Source: Scalesia atractyloides | Taxonomy: Eukaryota; Streptophyta; Magnoliopsida; Asterales; Asteraceae | NCBI GenBank assembly: GCA_947069175.1 | Contig: CAMTDV010001633.1 | Span: 61,362,102-61,426,101 of the forward strand | Direction: 5' to 3' | Length of the DNA stretch: 64,000 nucleotides | Shown here: positions 44,290 through 57,156 of the stretch, in pieces | Position numbering within the stretch: the first letter of the stretch is position 1 | Layout of the letters: every line of letters begins with the position of its first letter | Program-made: the position numbers and the translations under genes | Notes under the pieces: generated by a model | The model's database searches: none | The model's input: only the letters and a program-made list of their open reading frames with translations | Told to the model about the DNA's origin: nothing

Positions 44290-45780
44290 TGGAGCTTCTA
44301 CTTGCCTTGACAGTCTTTGGTATGTAGATAGTGGAGGGTCAGGCACATGACAGGATGTAAAGCCCTGCTCAGAGATTTTAAAGCTCATGGAGGGGGTGAT
44401 ATATCTTTTGGGAATAATTCAAAAGGGAAGGTGTTAGGTTCAGGATGTGTCTCAGCAGGAAAACTCAAGTTTGAAAATGTGAATCTCATTGACAATCTAA
44501 AATTTAACCTTTTAAGTGTCTCGCAGATGTGTGATAAGGGTTATGGTTCCTTTTTTCACAAAGAAAACTTGCCAAATAGTAGGGCCAAAGGTTGTCAAAA
44601 AGATTGATCAAATCATTGCAGAGAGCAAAGCACAGTTGACTGATCATAGAGTAGGAAATGTGTATGTGGTTGATATGGTAAAGGATATTCCTATGTCAAA
44701 TGCATGCTTGTTCTCAGTTGTCTCAAGCAAAGAGACAGGGCTATGGCATAAAAGGCTAGGGCACACAAATCTAAAAACCATCTCCACTCTCTCAAAACAA
44801 AGTCTGGTTAGAGGTTTGCCCCAAAAACAATTTACTTGTGAAGAGCATTGTGTTTCCTGTTTAAAAGGTAAACAACATAAAAGCTCCTACAAGTCAAAAT
44901 TGAGGAGTCCAAAACAAGTCAGTGTTTATAGTTGCTCCATATGGACTTGTTTGGACCTGTAAAAATCATGAGCTTAAAACACAAAAGATATTGTCTAGTG
45001 ACAGTTGATGATTTTTCCAGGTTCACATGGACTTTCTTTTTACACTCTAAGGATGAAACAACAAACATTTTGCAAAACTTTATCAAACAAGTTGAAAAGC
45101 AATTTGATCTTCCTGTAAAAATCTTTAGGAGTGATAATGGGACAGAGTTTAGGAACAAGGAGTTGGATGCCTTTTGTGAGTCAAAAGGGATTGTTAGACA
45201 ATACAACATCCCTAGAACTCCAGAACAAAATGGGGTTGTTGAAAGGAAAAACAGAACTTTAATTGAATCAACAAGGACCATGCTTGCAGACTCTGGTTTA
45301 CCCTTGTCTTTTTGGGCAGAGGCTGTAAACACTGCCAGCTATGTCCAGAACAGAGTTTTGATAAACCATAGGCATCAAAAGACTGCCTATGAATTGCTTT
45401 ACAAATCAAACCTCTGATATCTTATTTCAAAGTCTTTGGCTGCCCATGCTTTATTCTAAACATCAAGGATTCAATATCCAAGTTTGCAGCCAAAGTTGAT
45501 TGTGGCTATTTTCTGGGATACTCAACTACTGCCAAAGCCTACAAAGTTTTTAACTCTAGGACCAAGTGTGTTGAGGAAACTTTAAATGTGAAGTTCAATG
45601 AACTCTCATCTTTGAAAGCAAATGGACCTGCTGAATTGTTTGATTTATCTAAATTTACATTTGAAGATGTGTCTGTCAAGACTAACCCTGCAGGTATCCC
45701 ACAATCATCATTTCAAGAGCAAGGATATGATTGCATTCTTCCAAATTTCAAAATCTATCCATCAGGCAGCAGATGTTAGT
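44290..45780 (+). pseudogene. SIRE protease and integrase
   Basis: The protease active site reads WYVDSGGSG at 44321, with the following HM lost at a TGA. CKALLRDFKAHGGG and NLLSVSQMCD follow. Integrase: LWHKRLGHTN...CVSCLKGKQH is the HHCC module, HMDLFGP carries the first core Asp, FRSDNGTEFRN the second, and PEQNGVVERKNRTLIE the Glu. The C-terminal FGCPCFILNIKDSISKF and GYFLGYSTTAKAYKVFNSR blocks lie in another frame after a break at 45416. Breaks also lie near 44560 and 44920. Confidence 0.88.
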
Positions 45781-46099
45781 AGCAATAGTGAAAGCTCTGC
45801 CAGGTCAACAGTGGTTAATACTCAAACCTCTGCTAGCTCTCAAAACCAAACATCTGTTGATAAAAGTCCACAACAAATGGACAAAAATCAACCCACTTTC
45901 ACATCCATACCACCAATTCCTCCACCACCATTCCAATCAGAGGCTGGACCATTAAATTCACCAGCAAAGATGATACACATTTGCAAGCTTCTCCTCAAAA
46001 TGCCATTATTCCATATCAAGGTGATTTGATTTTCCTCAAAAGCCATCCATTGGATCAAGTTATTGGCAACATCAATGAGGGTGTGCTCACAAGAAGCCA

Positions 46100-47097
46100 A
46101 GCCCAAAACATTTGTCTTTTTGCTGGTTTTCTATCGCTCACACACAGCCTGTCAAGTACCAAGAGGCACTAAAAGACAACAACTGGGTAGAGGCCATGCA
46201 AGAAGTGCTCCTACAGTTCAAGAGACAACAAGTATGGGAACTTGTACCACAGTCAAAAGATGTGAGTCCCATCGGCACAAAGTGGGTCTTCAAGAACAAA
46301 ACTGATGAAAGGGGTATTGTTGTCAAGAACAAAGCACGACTCGTGGTTCAAGGCTACAGAAGGAAGAAGGGATTGACTACGATGAAACTTTTGCTCCAGT
46401 CGCAAGGTTAGAAGGTATTCGCCTGTTCTTAGCTTTTGCTGCTAACCACAACATCAAGGTGTATCAAATGGACATCAAAAGTGCATTCCTGTATGGAAAG
46501 ATCAAGGAAGAAGTATATGCTTGTAAACCTCCTGGATTTGAGGATCACTTTCATCGTGATCATGTTAACAGGTTAAACAAAGCATTGTATGGTCTAAAAC
46601 AAGCACCAAGAGCCTGGTATGAAACTCTATCCACTTTTCTCTTATCCATTGGTTTTACCAGAGGTAGGATTGACAAAACCCTATTTCTAAAATGGAAAGG
46701 AAAAGATTTGATGCTTGTCCAGATTTATGTGGATGACATCATTTTTGGATCCACATGCCCTGCCATGTGTGAAGAGTTCAGAAAACTCATGGCAGCAGAG
46801 TTTGAGATGAGTGCAATGGGTGAGTTGCAATGTTTTCTTGGTTTACAAGTCAAACAAATGCAAAAAGGCACTTTCATTCATCAAAATAAGTATGTGAAAG
46901 AACTACTTAAGAAATTTGATATGGATGATTGTAAACCTTGCAACACACCCATGGCAACATCCAAGCTAGTCACTATAGATGGCAGAAATGACCTTGTTGA
47001 TCAAACATTATATAGAATCATGATTGGGTCTTTACTGTACCTAACTGCATCAAGGCCAGACATTATGTTTGCTACATGTGTCTGTGCCAGATCATAG
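46100..47097 (+). pseudogene. SIRE reverse transcriptase
   Basis: KYQEALKDNNWVEAMQEVL, WELVPQSKDVSPIGTKWVFK and ARLVVQGY precede a frameshift near 46370. After it DETFAPVARLE, YQMDIKSAFLYG, ALYGLKQAPRAWYE and the catalytic IYVDDIIFGS (46725-46754) follow, then CFLGLQVKQ and GSLLYLTASRPDI, ending at a TAG at 47095-47097. All RT motifs are recognisable. Confidence 0.92.
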
Positions 47098-47616
47098 TCA
47101 ATGCCAAGAAAATCAGATCTTATTGCTGTAAAAAGGATATTCAGATACATAAAAGGTGCTCCCACACTTGGTATCTGGTATCCAGCTAATGGTAATATTG
47201 AGCTTGCAGGATATTCTGATAGTGACTTTGCTGGATGTAAAACAACAAGGAAGTCCACATATGGGGGAGCCCAATTCCTAGGAGATTGCTTAGTGTCTTG
47301 GCAAAGCAAAAAGTAGGTTGTAGTATCCACATCCACTGCTGAAGCAGAATATATAGCTGCTGCAAGTTGCACTGCTCAAATTTTGTGGCTTCAAAATCAA
47401 CTTTTGGATTTTGGTGTGACTGTCTTGAGGACTCCTCTCAAAATTGATAGTGAAGCAGTAGAAAACATCATCAAAAATCCAGTTTCACATTCCACCACCA
47501 AGCACATTGACATCAGACATCACTTTGTGAGGGATTGCTATGAAAAAGGTCTGATTTCTTTGCAACATGTCCATACCAAGGATCAACTAGCAGATGTGTT
47601 GACAACAGACACTTGA
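47098..47616 (+). pseudogene. SIRE RNase H
   Basis: KRIFRYIKGAPTLGIWY, LAGYSDSDFAGCKTTRKST, a TAG at 47314, then STSTAEAEYIAAASC, HSTTKHIDIRHHFVRD and HTKDQLADVLT, ending at 47614-47616. The Asp, Glu and His positions of copia RNase H are visible. The internal stop inactivates it. Confidence 0.9.
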
Positions 47617-47999
47617 TGCTTCCACATTTGATAGTTTGATTTCTAGGCTTGGAATGCTAAACATGGATTAAAAACAAATTTTCTTGTGATCCATGTGTAA
47701 ATAGCAATAAAATGTTTTTAGAAATTCAGAAACTCATCCTTAAAAATAGTTAAAATTGAATTTTTCAATAAGTCCTTAAAGTCTGTTCAAAGATCTGATA
47801 GCACAAAAACACTGTTGTTTAAGAAAAATCTATCCACTGATGCAATCCTCTGATAGTGTTTAAATTGGTCACAACCACTGGTAGTTTTACTCTAACAGTG
47901 GTTAGACAAACAACTGTTTTCCATTGTTAAACAGAAGTTACACATGGACAGATGTTATTCGACAGATGTTGCATCAGACGCCACGTCAAGTGCACTTTT

Positions 48000-50900
48000 T
48001 TGAAAAACCCTATAAAACCATGTTCTATCCCCAAACAGAGGTTTCACTTTTCTTGTGCGATTTCAATTTTTTTAAAGCCTTTCTCTCAAAAATCTTCCAA
48101 AATCATGGCTCCTAAAACCAAATCGAAGAAGAAATCTACACAAGAATAACCCCCATTTATCCTAATCATCAAAACACCACATAATTACACTACGTTTCTC
48201 GAAGAAACCGACATAAACACTCGCTATCATCCAATGACACGGATTTTGAAAGAATCATAATTTAAGCACATGTTGGAAGTCAAAGCCCCAATTTACATTG
48301 ACTCTTTAAGAGATTTTTGGGCAAATGCTAAAGTACACTCATCCGCTGATGGTGTGCCCTATTCTGTCACTTCCAAAGTTGGTGGCACAAAAATGCAAAT
48401 AAGCCCACAATCTATCTCCCAAGTTTTCATGTTAAATGATATGCAACATCCGGTATCATTTCCTTTGAGGGAGATGCAGCATGAGTTTGTTGAAAGAGGT
48501 TACACAGGGCAGTTGAAAGGTATGACAATCTTCAAACCCAATTTTCATGCAGAGATGAAATTCTTTTTTCACACATTGCTTACCTGTGTCTTTGCAAAAA
48601 CCACTGCTTTTAATGAGATTCCTTTAAACATGCAATATCTGGGATTTGCAATTTTAACTGACTCTGATTTTAATCTTTCCCAGGTATTATTCAATGATCT
48701 CATTACTAATTTTATAAATATTGAAAAAGAAAAGCTTTCTTGATACATCCTCGTTTCTTGAGTGTTTACTTGCAATACCAGATTAAATCAGATGCAAGTA
48801 AACAAGGCGCCGTAACCCTGGCAATCTCAATCATGAAACCTTTACACGAATAACAAATCAAGACAAAGTTTCCAAAACAGAAGCAGAGGAGGCTGAGCCT
48901 ATTTTACAAGAACAAAATGTTCAAGCTCAACCTTCGGCTGCTGGGCCTACTGCTCTAGGTGAACAGGGCATCAAAACCGCTGCCCTGAAACCCAAACCTA
49001 AAATCTCCAAAAAGAAACCATCCATAGCAACCCGAAAACCCACCAAACGAAAAAAGGGTCCTCTGGAAGATGAGATCCCAGAGGTAAACCCGGTGACAAC
49101 ACCAAAGTCACCAACCACTGCTGCTACTTCTTCATAACAGATAGTAGAAAGATCTCAACCCGGCTTTGAAACTCCTCCTGCATCCTCACAAAAGGATCAG
49201 GTTGTAGGCACAGGGACACCAAATTATGAAGCTCTAGGATCACTTGGTTCTATCATCCACAACCCTTCTCCGAGGGCAATGTCGCTTTCTACACAGCCAC
49301 TCTCACCAATGACATCCCTTCCACCAACAATGTTACCCTTGCTGAATGCAATAGATATTGAGCAGACATTATCCAGCACTTCTCACCAACTCATCAATGA
49401 GAATATACTTCAACCAGAAGCTGGGTCTGACTAATTTCTAATTGCTAGCCCATCAGCAAATGAAGAGGCTACATCCCTTGGGTTACATGTAACCCTTGGT
49501 GATAGTTCAACAAAGGCAGCCACTACAATTGCTGCACTCCCAAGTTCTCAATTGGACAATGGTTACATAGTTAAGTCCTTGTTGAAGGCAACCACTGCTG
49601 AGGCTACTAAGGTAACCTCTGTTCAAGTGGAAAGTCCCCAGAACCAAGACAAAGGGGCATCTAAGATTGAAGCAAGTGGCAAACCACATGCTCATGATAT
49701 CTTAGATACAACTACCACATCTGGTAGGAGTTCAGATGATCCTATTAAGTTAGGTGATGAGCTAAAATACCAATAATTGACGAAGAGGGTTACCAATGTT
49801 GAAACCACTGTTGATGAAATTAAAGACCTTTTGAAATAGTTGATCACTATTCAGAGTCAACCCCTTGTTCCAACCATTGCGGAGCTCAAATTTGCAATAA
49901 ATCCAATATTTCAACAAGAGAAACATTTTCTGGAGCAAAAACATAAACATCAGATGATGGAACTCAGGAATATGGTTGATGCAAGATACAATGATACTGC
50001 TGCATATATCAAGGCAATCAAAGCCCACTTGCTCACCACCACTGGTAAATCTCCTCCTACTGTCATTTTTGTGAGTCCAGATGAAGCCAAAAAGGGGGAG
50101 AAACCTTTGGGAAAAGAACAGTTGAAGATGGATGATACAAAGGCAAGGCCTACAGTGAATATCCCTAAGCCAGATGGCTCAAAGAAACCGAACTTAACTG
50201 AAGATATCCTGGAAAGGGCAAAGATGTCTCACAAGAAGACTGTGTTTGATGAAGGCAAGGTGCTGGTTGGGAAAAATATTGATCAGCAGTTAGAAAAGGG
50301 AGAGACTGGTACCTCAACAAATAGGAGATCTTCTACAAAAGCAAGACAACCAGAATCCACACCTCTCAAAACTAAAGTTGCTACCAATCCAACCACAAAA
50401 ACCTCTGTCATCACAAAATCAACCACATCTTCTCACACAATTCCCATATCTACCTCAACAGATGTTACAGCAACTTTTGTGCCAACATCTGAGGTTGTAG
50501 CAGATGTTATCACAACCACTGCCATCCTCACCTTTCCCACTTCCATACAACAACTACCAACACCACCCAGAATTCCAAGCCATCCATCGTCACCATCAAT
50601 CAGTTTTAAGAGGAGGAAGGTTACAAAGGTCATAAATGAAGAAAAGATCCCTACTCCTATGCCTCTTGCATCTGCACTAATGTTAAACCTAACCTCTGCT
50701 TCCCCAACTACAACATCTGCTCCTTCAAAAGAAGTGGTTCCTGCAGCTATAAAGTTTCCTCTTGATTTTCCTGCAGTTAAGAAAGAAATCATATCTTTCT
50801 ACGCTGAAGAAGATCCAGACAAAAGACATTTCCCATCTCTTCAAGGTTATCCAAAGCCTGCAAACATTGATAAGTATCTGGAACTCAAAGAAAGGAAAGC

Positions 50901-51905
50901 AGAGAATATTGCTAAGAAGTTGTCTAAAGGCAAAAGTGATAGAGAAATGTAGAACCAATACCAGTTTCAGCTGAGCAAAGTCCAATCACTGGAAAGAGTT
51001 TCAAAGAATCTATCAAATCAGATTTCTGAAGCAGATGATAAATTTTTGAAAGATAAGTACATCTCTCACATCATGGAATATAAGAAATATGCTGCAACTA
51101 GGGCTCATTTCACAGATTCGTCTGTGAGTGAGCTTCAAGAAGAAATTGCAAGAATAGAAGAACAATTAAAGATCCTCACAACAAACCTACATGCCCAGAT
51201 TGGAACAAATACAAAAGGAATGTACCTGAAAAGACCCTGAAGCTCAGAAGAATGAAAGAAGAGCTAATTCAAAATCATTATGGGTCAAAGAACCAGGTAA
51301 TGAGATGGGGGAGTTAAGAGTGTTGGATACCTACAAGATGCTGGAAGCCAGAAGGAAAAAGGATCCATCAATGCCTCTTAAACCTGATTATACCAAAGAA
51401 GATGGTGCTCTCAAACTCCAACTTTCTAAAAAGCCCAGCTCAACATCTGCCCAATCCACACTTGCCTTGCTAAAGCGAAAAAGGCAAGGGGAGATATCAG
51501 AGAAGGTTAACAGTGAGTTTGAAGAAGTATTCATCAAAGAAGGTATCAAAAATATGATGGATTATCCAACAGATGATACAAGTGCCAAGCTGGCAAAAGA
51601 TCTGACAAGAATAGCTCCTTTTCTTACCTCGGCAATAAAGGCTCCTTCAAGAAAGCCTTCAGACCCAAAAATTCCAAAGTGGAAGGTCGACAAAGACACC
51701 CCACGAATTGACTCTGCTCAAGTCTGATGGTAAAGCCACTAAACTATCCATGGAAGCTGCTTATGGGCTTACAGTAGAAGACATCCACGAACTACTAAGT
51801 TTAGAGCTTGAGAAGGATGCTGATGATTTAGAATCTCTGAACTTTGAACTACAATTCAAGGGTCAAATAAGAGAATTCTTTCTGAGGAATAAAGATCAAG
51901 AATAA
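48000..51905 (+). pseudogene. SIRE extra (env-position) ORF, broken
   Basis: This is coding-like sequence between pol and the PPT. The N-terminal part (48102-48743) runs MAPKTKSKKKS, then VKAPIYIDSLRDFWANAKV, ISPQSISQVFMLND, FFFHTLLTCVFAKTTAFNEI and FAILTDSDFNLSQVLFNDLI. The middle is Thr/Pro/Ser-rich and the 49840-50950 block is 370 codons open, with coiled-coil-like FQQEKHFLEQKHKHQMMEL. The end (51046-51905) has ISHIMEYKKYAATRAHF and YGLTVEDIHELLSLELEKDA. Such ORFs in SIRE/Maximus elements sit where env lies in retroviruses. I see no clear signal peptide or membrane anchor here, so an envelope role is not supported. Confidence 0.7.
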
Positions 51906-51929
51906 GGTGTTTTTGGCATCATCTGTTCC

Positions 51930-51939
51930 AGGGGGAGAT
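51930..51939 (+). other. Polypurine tract of the SIRE element
   Basis: AGGGGGAGAT directly before the 3' LTR start TGTTGGGATTG at 51940. Confidence 0.85.
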
Positions 51940-52565
51940 TGTTGGGATTGAACCTTTGGAAAGAAACAGATGATACAAAGTCAAAACACACCATCCGAGC
52001 TTTGATCCAACCGTCAGAGGTTCTAACCGCTGATGAGTATCTACTGCTTTCATTAAACTCATTGTTTCCTATCCTCTGACTGAAGAAATTCCCAACCGCT
52101 GATAGAAGAACACAAGAACAAAGGATAGCCAACAGTGCTTAGATTATTAATAAATTAATCAATGTAACAGTGCTATGCACTGATAGTTTAGTCTAAGCAG
52201 TGTTTGTAGTTAGTTACATTTGTTAGTTGTCACTATCAACCCTGACGTCATTGAAAGATGATCAGTGGTTAGATAATCAGTAAAAATAGGCGCTCAATGT
52301 AACAGTTAACACTTGTCTACTTAAAAAGATCAATTTCGCATATCTTCTTCATTTCTTACTATCAAACGATCGTTATTGGGCTAAGGGGGAGTTTGTGAAT
52401 CACATGCAATAGTTTAATTACTTGAAAGCATGATGGTGATGAAAATAAACGACCAATTGATTGTTGTAAAAGTTTTCCATTAATCCGCTACATTTATTTA
52501 CTGTTTTCAATCATTTTCCATTACCGAAACAAAAACAGCAATCAATTCAAACTTAGATCCTAACA
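51940..52565 (+). repeat. 3' LTR of the SIRE element
   Basis: 626 bp, matching 40522-41144 with about 20 scattered substitutions and small indels. Confidence 0.92.
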
Positions 52566-53475
52566 ATTATCATAGATTCAAATGTTTTACAATTCGATTG
52601 ACTCTACAAACTCCCCCTAAGTTGATCACACAAACAAATCAGTCTGTAAGTGAAAATGTGTGTGTGATTGTTTAAAGTTCAGCTGGCGTCACCCTGATAG
52701 TCACATCTAACATTCCTAACAAAAAATATTCTTAGATGTTTGCAAACATCTGAGCAAATCTTATCATCTGATCTAGGTTATACTAAACGTTGATGAAATA
52801 AAGTAATGTTACATTGAGAAAACACTGTCTAAACTATCCTTTGTTGTAGTTTTGCAAACATCTGTTTGGCCTAACAAATTTTTGGTCTTCTTCATCAGAC
52901 CTTTGCTTGATTAGGCTTTAGTCTTCAACAGATGCTAACTCTACAAACTCCCCCTCAGTTGATCACACAAACAAATCAGTCTGTAAGTGAAAATGTGTGT
53001 GTGATTGTTTAAAGTTCAGCTGGCGTCACCCTGATAGTCACATCTAACATTCCTAACAGAAAATATTCTTAGATGTTTGCAAACATCTGAGCAAATCTTA
53101 TCATCTGATCTAGGTTATACTAAACGTTGATGAAATAAAGTAATGTTACATTGAGAAAACACTGTCTAAACTATCCTTTGTTGTAGTTTTGCAAACATCT
53201 GTTTGGCCTAACAAATTTTTGGTCTTCTTCATCAGACCTTTGCTTGATTAGGCTTTAGTCTTCAACAGATGCTAGCCTTCACCAGTTGCTAGTACTCTTG
53301 AATAGCGGTTCCAAGTCTTCATTAGATGTTAGTCATGCTCTTGAACAGATGTTCTGAATAGATGTTCAAGACTCACTATCTTTGGGGAGATTTTGATTCA
53401 GTCTTTTGATTATTTCATGATCAGTGGATCATGCTTTGGCTTTTGGATATCCTCTGTCCTTTTGTAGGTCCAACA
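52566..53475 (-). repeat. Rest of the inverted copia LTR
   Basis: On the minus strand it opens TGTTGGACCTACAAAAGG at 53475 and contains the GGGGGAGTTTGTAGAG text shared with SIRE LTRs. It was separated from 40424-40521 by the younger element. It holds an internal 337-bp tandem duplication, without which its size (~670 bp) is normal for the family. Confidence 0.7.
52601..53274. repeat. Two tandem 337-bp units, about 99 % identical
   Basis: ACTCTACAAACTCCCCCTAA at 52601 recurs at 52938 (CCCTCA there). The units are otherwise almost the same, ending CTTCAACAGATGCTA in both. I noted only a few single-base differences, so the duplication is young. Confidence 0.92.
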
Positions 53476-53720
53476 AAAATTTAAAATGTTAAATGCATGA
53501 TTACTCGATTACTCACCATTTTGAAGTTCCCGATTAAACTTCATACACACTGTATAGACACACAATTAAGTATATAGAATGGTTTGTCATGGTTTTAAAC
53601 AATTTACTTAAGATTCTTCCAATAATAAAGGTAATTAGTAGTTTTTCACATAGAAATTTCGTGAAAAAATGAAACCGAAAGATAGAAGAGAAGGTTAGAG
53701 AAATCTATGAGATTTTGTTA

Positions 53721-55244
53721 GAGCATTCACATTGGTTCCTCTATATTATGTAAGTGAGTTCTCTATATTATATAGCGTGATTGTGAGTGGAGAAGAGACA
53801 AAACTCCTCATCAGTAAATTTTGAAGAAAACACTTTTAACCCTTTATAATTTTTTGAGGTAATTACGTTTTTCGTCCATATGGTTTGTTGAAAATCACCA
53901 TTACAGTCCACTAGTTTAAAATTGTCAAAACATTCCTTGTAATTTCACTTCCGTACCTATTACAGTCCAACTTTGTTAACCCCGTTCATTTATTTCGTTA
54001 AGTATATGTGAAATGACCCAATTTCCTCTGTCAACCTAACTGCCTATACATAGAATTTAATAAAAAAAAAGTTGGTTATAAGTTTTGAACCTTGACCTTT
54101 GTTCTAAAAGCAGTTGTTAAACCTTGACATTATTTTCTTTTTAGCTCATACAACCAACTAAATAGCTTTAAAGATTGTTGGTGATAGAGTTTGCGACACT
54201 TTCTTCAATATTTCAAAGCATCACAAACACTCTCCTTTTCCCAAACACTTTCTCCATCATCATACACCGACCACCACACCTCAGAAGATACAAACCCCAC
54301 CGGCCACCACACATACGTCAAGGGTTATATCCGGTTAATTCCTATCGCTTGCACAAGCAACCACCGCCATATTTTATCACCGTCGTCCACAAGCAACCAC
54401 CACCAAACCCTTTGTCCTCTTCAGCCACAAGCGAACCCTATTGCCCCCTTTTGTCCATCGTCCACATGCAACCAACAGAAGAACTATTCAAAATCCAAAT
54501 CGTAGGCTTCCATGAGGAACACGAACAACAAAGTGCTGTGATAAACAACCGATCGATGAATCTAAACAAAATCAGAGAGAAACGAGATTGAATCTGTTAA
54601 CGGAGGTCTGATTACGTTGCTCTGGAAGAGGAAGTCAAGTAGAGATGGTGATGGTGGTTTGAAACAATTTCGCCATTGGAGAGAAGCTCGGATAGTTAGT
54701 TGATGAAGAAGATGAATAAAAAGGAATGAAACCATCTGTTTATATTGTATTTTTATGTTAAAAGGAAAACAAATACATATAATCACCAATTGACTACATG
54801 GTATATTGGTTTAACAACTACATTTCAAAGCAAAAGTCACAGGTTCGAAACATGTGACCAATGTTTTTTAATTAAATTTTGTGTATAGCCAATTGGGTCA
54901 ACACGGACAATTTGGATATTTCACATATACTTAATGGAATAAATGGATGGGGTTAACAGAGGTGAATTGTAATAGTTACGAAAGTGAAAGTAGATGAACT
55001 ATTTTGACAGTTTTTAAACTAATGGACTGTAATGGTGATTTTCAACAAATAGTATAGACGAAAAACATAATTAACACTAGTTTTTTTAAATATTTGGAAG
55101 TGGTTATGATTGTAGGAGAGAGAAAAAGTAACCATAAAAGTTTTAGAAAATATTATTGAATTGAAAAAGAGAAAAGAGAAAAGAAAAATTAGTAATTTTT
55201 AATATAATTATGGAAATAAAAAACATGAATCCACTTTGAATGCC
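53721..55244. mobile_element. Tourist-like MITE split by a MULE-like element
   Basis: GAGCATTCACATTGG at the left and GGCATTCAAAGTGG read inward at the right, each flanked by TTA (53718-53720, 55245-55247). Without the insert at 53856-55077 it is about 300 bp, the usual size of Tourist/Harbinger MITEs. Confidence 0.65.
53856..55077. mobile_element. Long-TIR MULE-like fold-back element, 1.2 kb
   Basis: Arms of roughly 270 bp pair end to end (GTTGAAAATCACCATTACAG near 53912 and its complement near 55042, TTAAGTATATGTGAAAT near 53998 and its complement near 54938). Flanking 9-mers TAATTTTTT (53847-53855) and TAGTTTTTT (55078-55086) match at eight of nine. The centre has a weak 138-codon open stretch (54175-54591) with repeated HKQPPP phrases that could be captured host sequence or chance. 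Confidence 0.7.
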
Positions 55245-57156
55245 TTAGACTAAATTTATCCGTATTTTATCCTCGACCATAGTAGCCCTTAACATGATTA
55301 ATATTTTACACTAGGAATAACACCCCGCGCGCATTGCGGCGCGGGTACATCATAAACATCAAATGGGTTAGTACAAACGTTATGTGATGCATTAACCATA
55401 TGAAAACATGCATTTCGACATATCTAATGAAACTCAATGTAACTTATATAAGCATTGTGATTAGATCGAAATATAAAGTAAATCACATTTATACCGTACA
55501 CTCATAACGTATTATATAGGATCCGACTGATACATAGAAAACGTAACGGGTACAATGGAAAAGCTACACGTATAATCAAAAGAAAACACAAGACTCCACT
55601 CAGTTTGAAACAAAATTAACGAAACATTCATAAAATAAGCACATAAACAGATTATATTTGATCTCACTCATTTCCCAAAAAACTTTACATTGAAAAATAC
55701 GCAAACTCGAATTTATACCGAAACGTACATAAAATATACACATAAAAGATGTTTTTTTTAAATAAAAGGTATTATATTTGATCTGACTCATTTCCAGAAA
55801 AAAGTTTACGTCGAAACGTAGAGCAAATCGAATTCATAAGACACGTACATAAAAATATGCAGGTAAAAATAGTTTTTTTAAGTAAAGGAGGTATAGGGGT
55901 GAACACGAAACAAATTTTTTTAGTAAAAAAATTAATAGGTTAAATACCTTTGTAAAATTGTGCCAAGTAGCCCAAATGCCACATAACCAACAACAGTAGA
56001 GCTCGTATAATGAAATAGATAAAAAAAAGAAAAAATAACACTGAACGAAAAACATACGTAAAATCATTGAATCAAACACGCCCGTTGCGGTGTGTGTCAC
56101 ACCCCGACCCGCAGCGGAAAAGGTGATCGGGGCATGATTGGGTTTTCATCAAAGCTCATGATATTTATTATAACGTTTCATATTTATTATTACAATTTAA
56201 AGGAGATCATACAATCATTTCATACAAGTTCAACATGTCCTATACATCTTTCTAGGCTTCATTATTTTTCTTCTAAGGCACTTTCCTATGTGTTCCTTGC
56301 TTCATCCAATCCACCTGTATCATGTGTAAAAATGGTTTTTGGATCAACAAAAAGTTGGCGAGTGAATCCTATGAAAAACCTTTAAACAAGTTTATTGAAT
56401 TGATTATAAAATAAAGTGCATAACCACATATGAGTAAATGTAGATGTAAATTTATTCACAAAACACTTAATATTAAATAATGCACACACATACAATAATA
56501 GATTGTTTTGAGGCACGCGTTGTGCAACTCGTCTCCCACGAGGAACTGATGGGCCTAATGAATGAGTTTTGAGGCACGCGTTGTTCTACGAACTGATGGG
56601 CCTAATGAATGAGTTTTAAGGCACGCGTTGTTCAACTCGTCTCCCACGAGGAACTGATGGGCCTAACAAATAATTTGCATACAACTTGACAATATGTAAT
56701 ACATAACAACAAACAATATTTACATTCTAAGTTTAGATCATAATATGGTATAGCACGAGTTTGAACAAACGAATTAGTTTAAGCGACACATGATACACCC
56801 CAAAACATGAATAAAAAGGGGAATTTGTAAGAATTCACTCACAGTGGTTGCGTTTCTTGGATTGATGATGAATGCGCACGAATTTGGATTTAACCACGAG
56901 AGAAACTAACCTAGAAGTAACATAACGGTTCGGTAAATAAGCGGATTTTATTAATCAATTTTAATAGGATTTTTGGATATATTTTTGTGGGTTTAAGGCT
57001 ATTTTCTAACTTTAAAAACGTTTATTTTTTAAGTATTTTTAATTGATTTTTTAAAATTAAATAAATAAATAAAAAGAATAAAAAAATGTTGACTTTTTGA
57101 CTTTGACCGTTGACCATGACTGTTGACCGTTAACCGGTTCGGTCGGTTATATAGGT

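Larger units (their letters stand above)
40522..52565 (+). mobile_element. SIRE/Maximus-type Ty1/copia element, 12.0 kb
   Basis: The LTRs are 40522-41144 and 51940-52565, both TGTTGGGATTG...CTTAGATCCTAACA, with about 20 differences in 625 bp by eye (~97 %). A Met-type PBS follows at 41147-41158. The order gag, protease, integrase, RT, RNase H is that of copia elements. It is followed by 4.3 kb of extra coding sequence before the PPT, as in the SIRE lineage. Flanking 5-mers are AGTAT and ATTAT, a one-mismatch duplication. The element sits in the LTR of the older inverted copy. Many stops and shifts make it defective. Confidence 0.92.
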
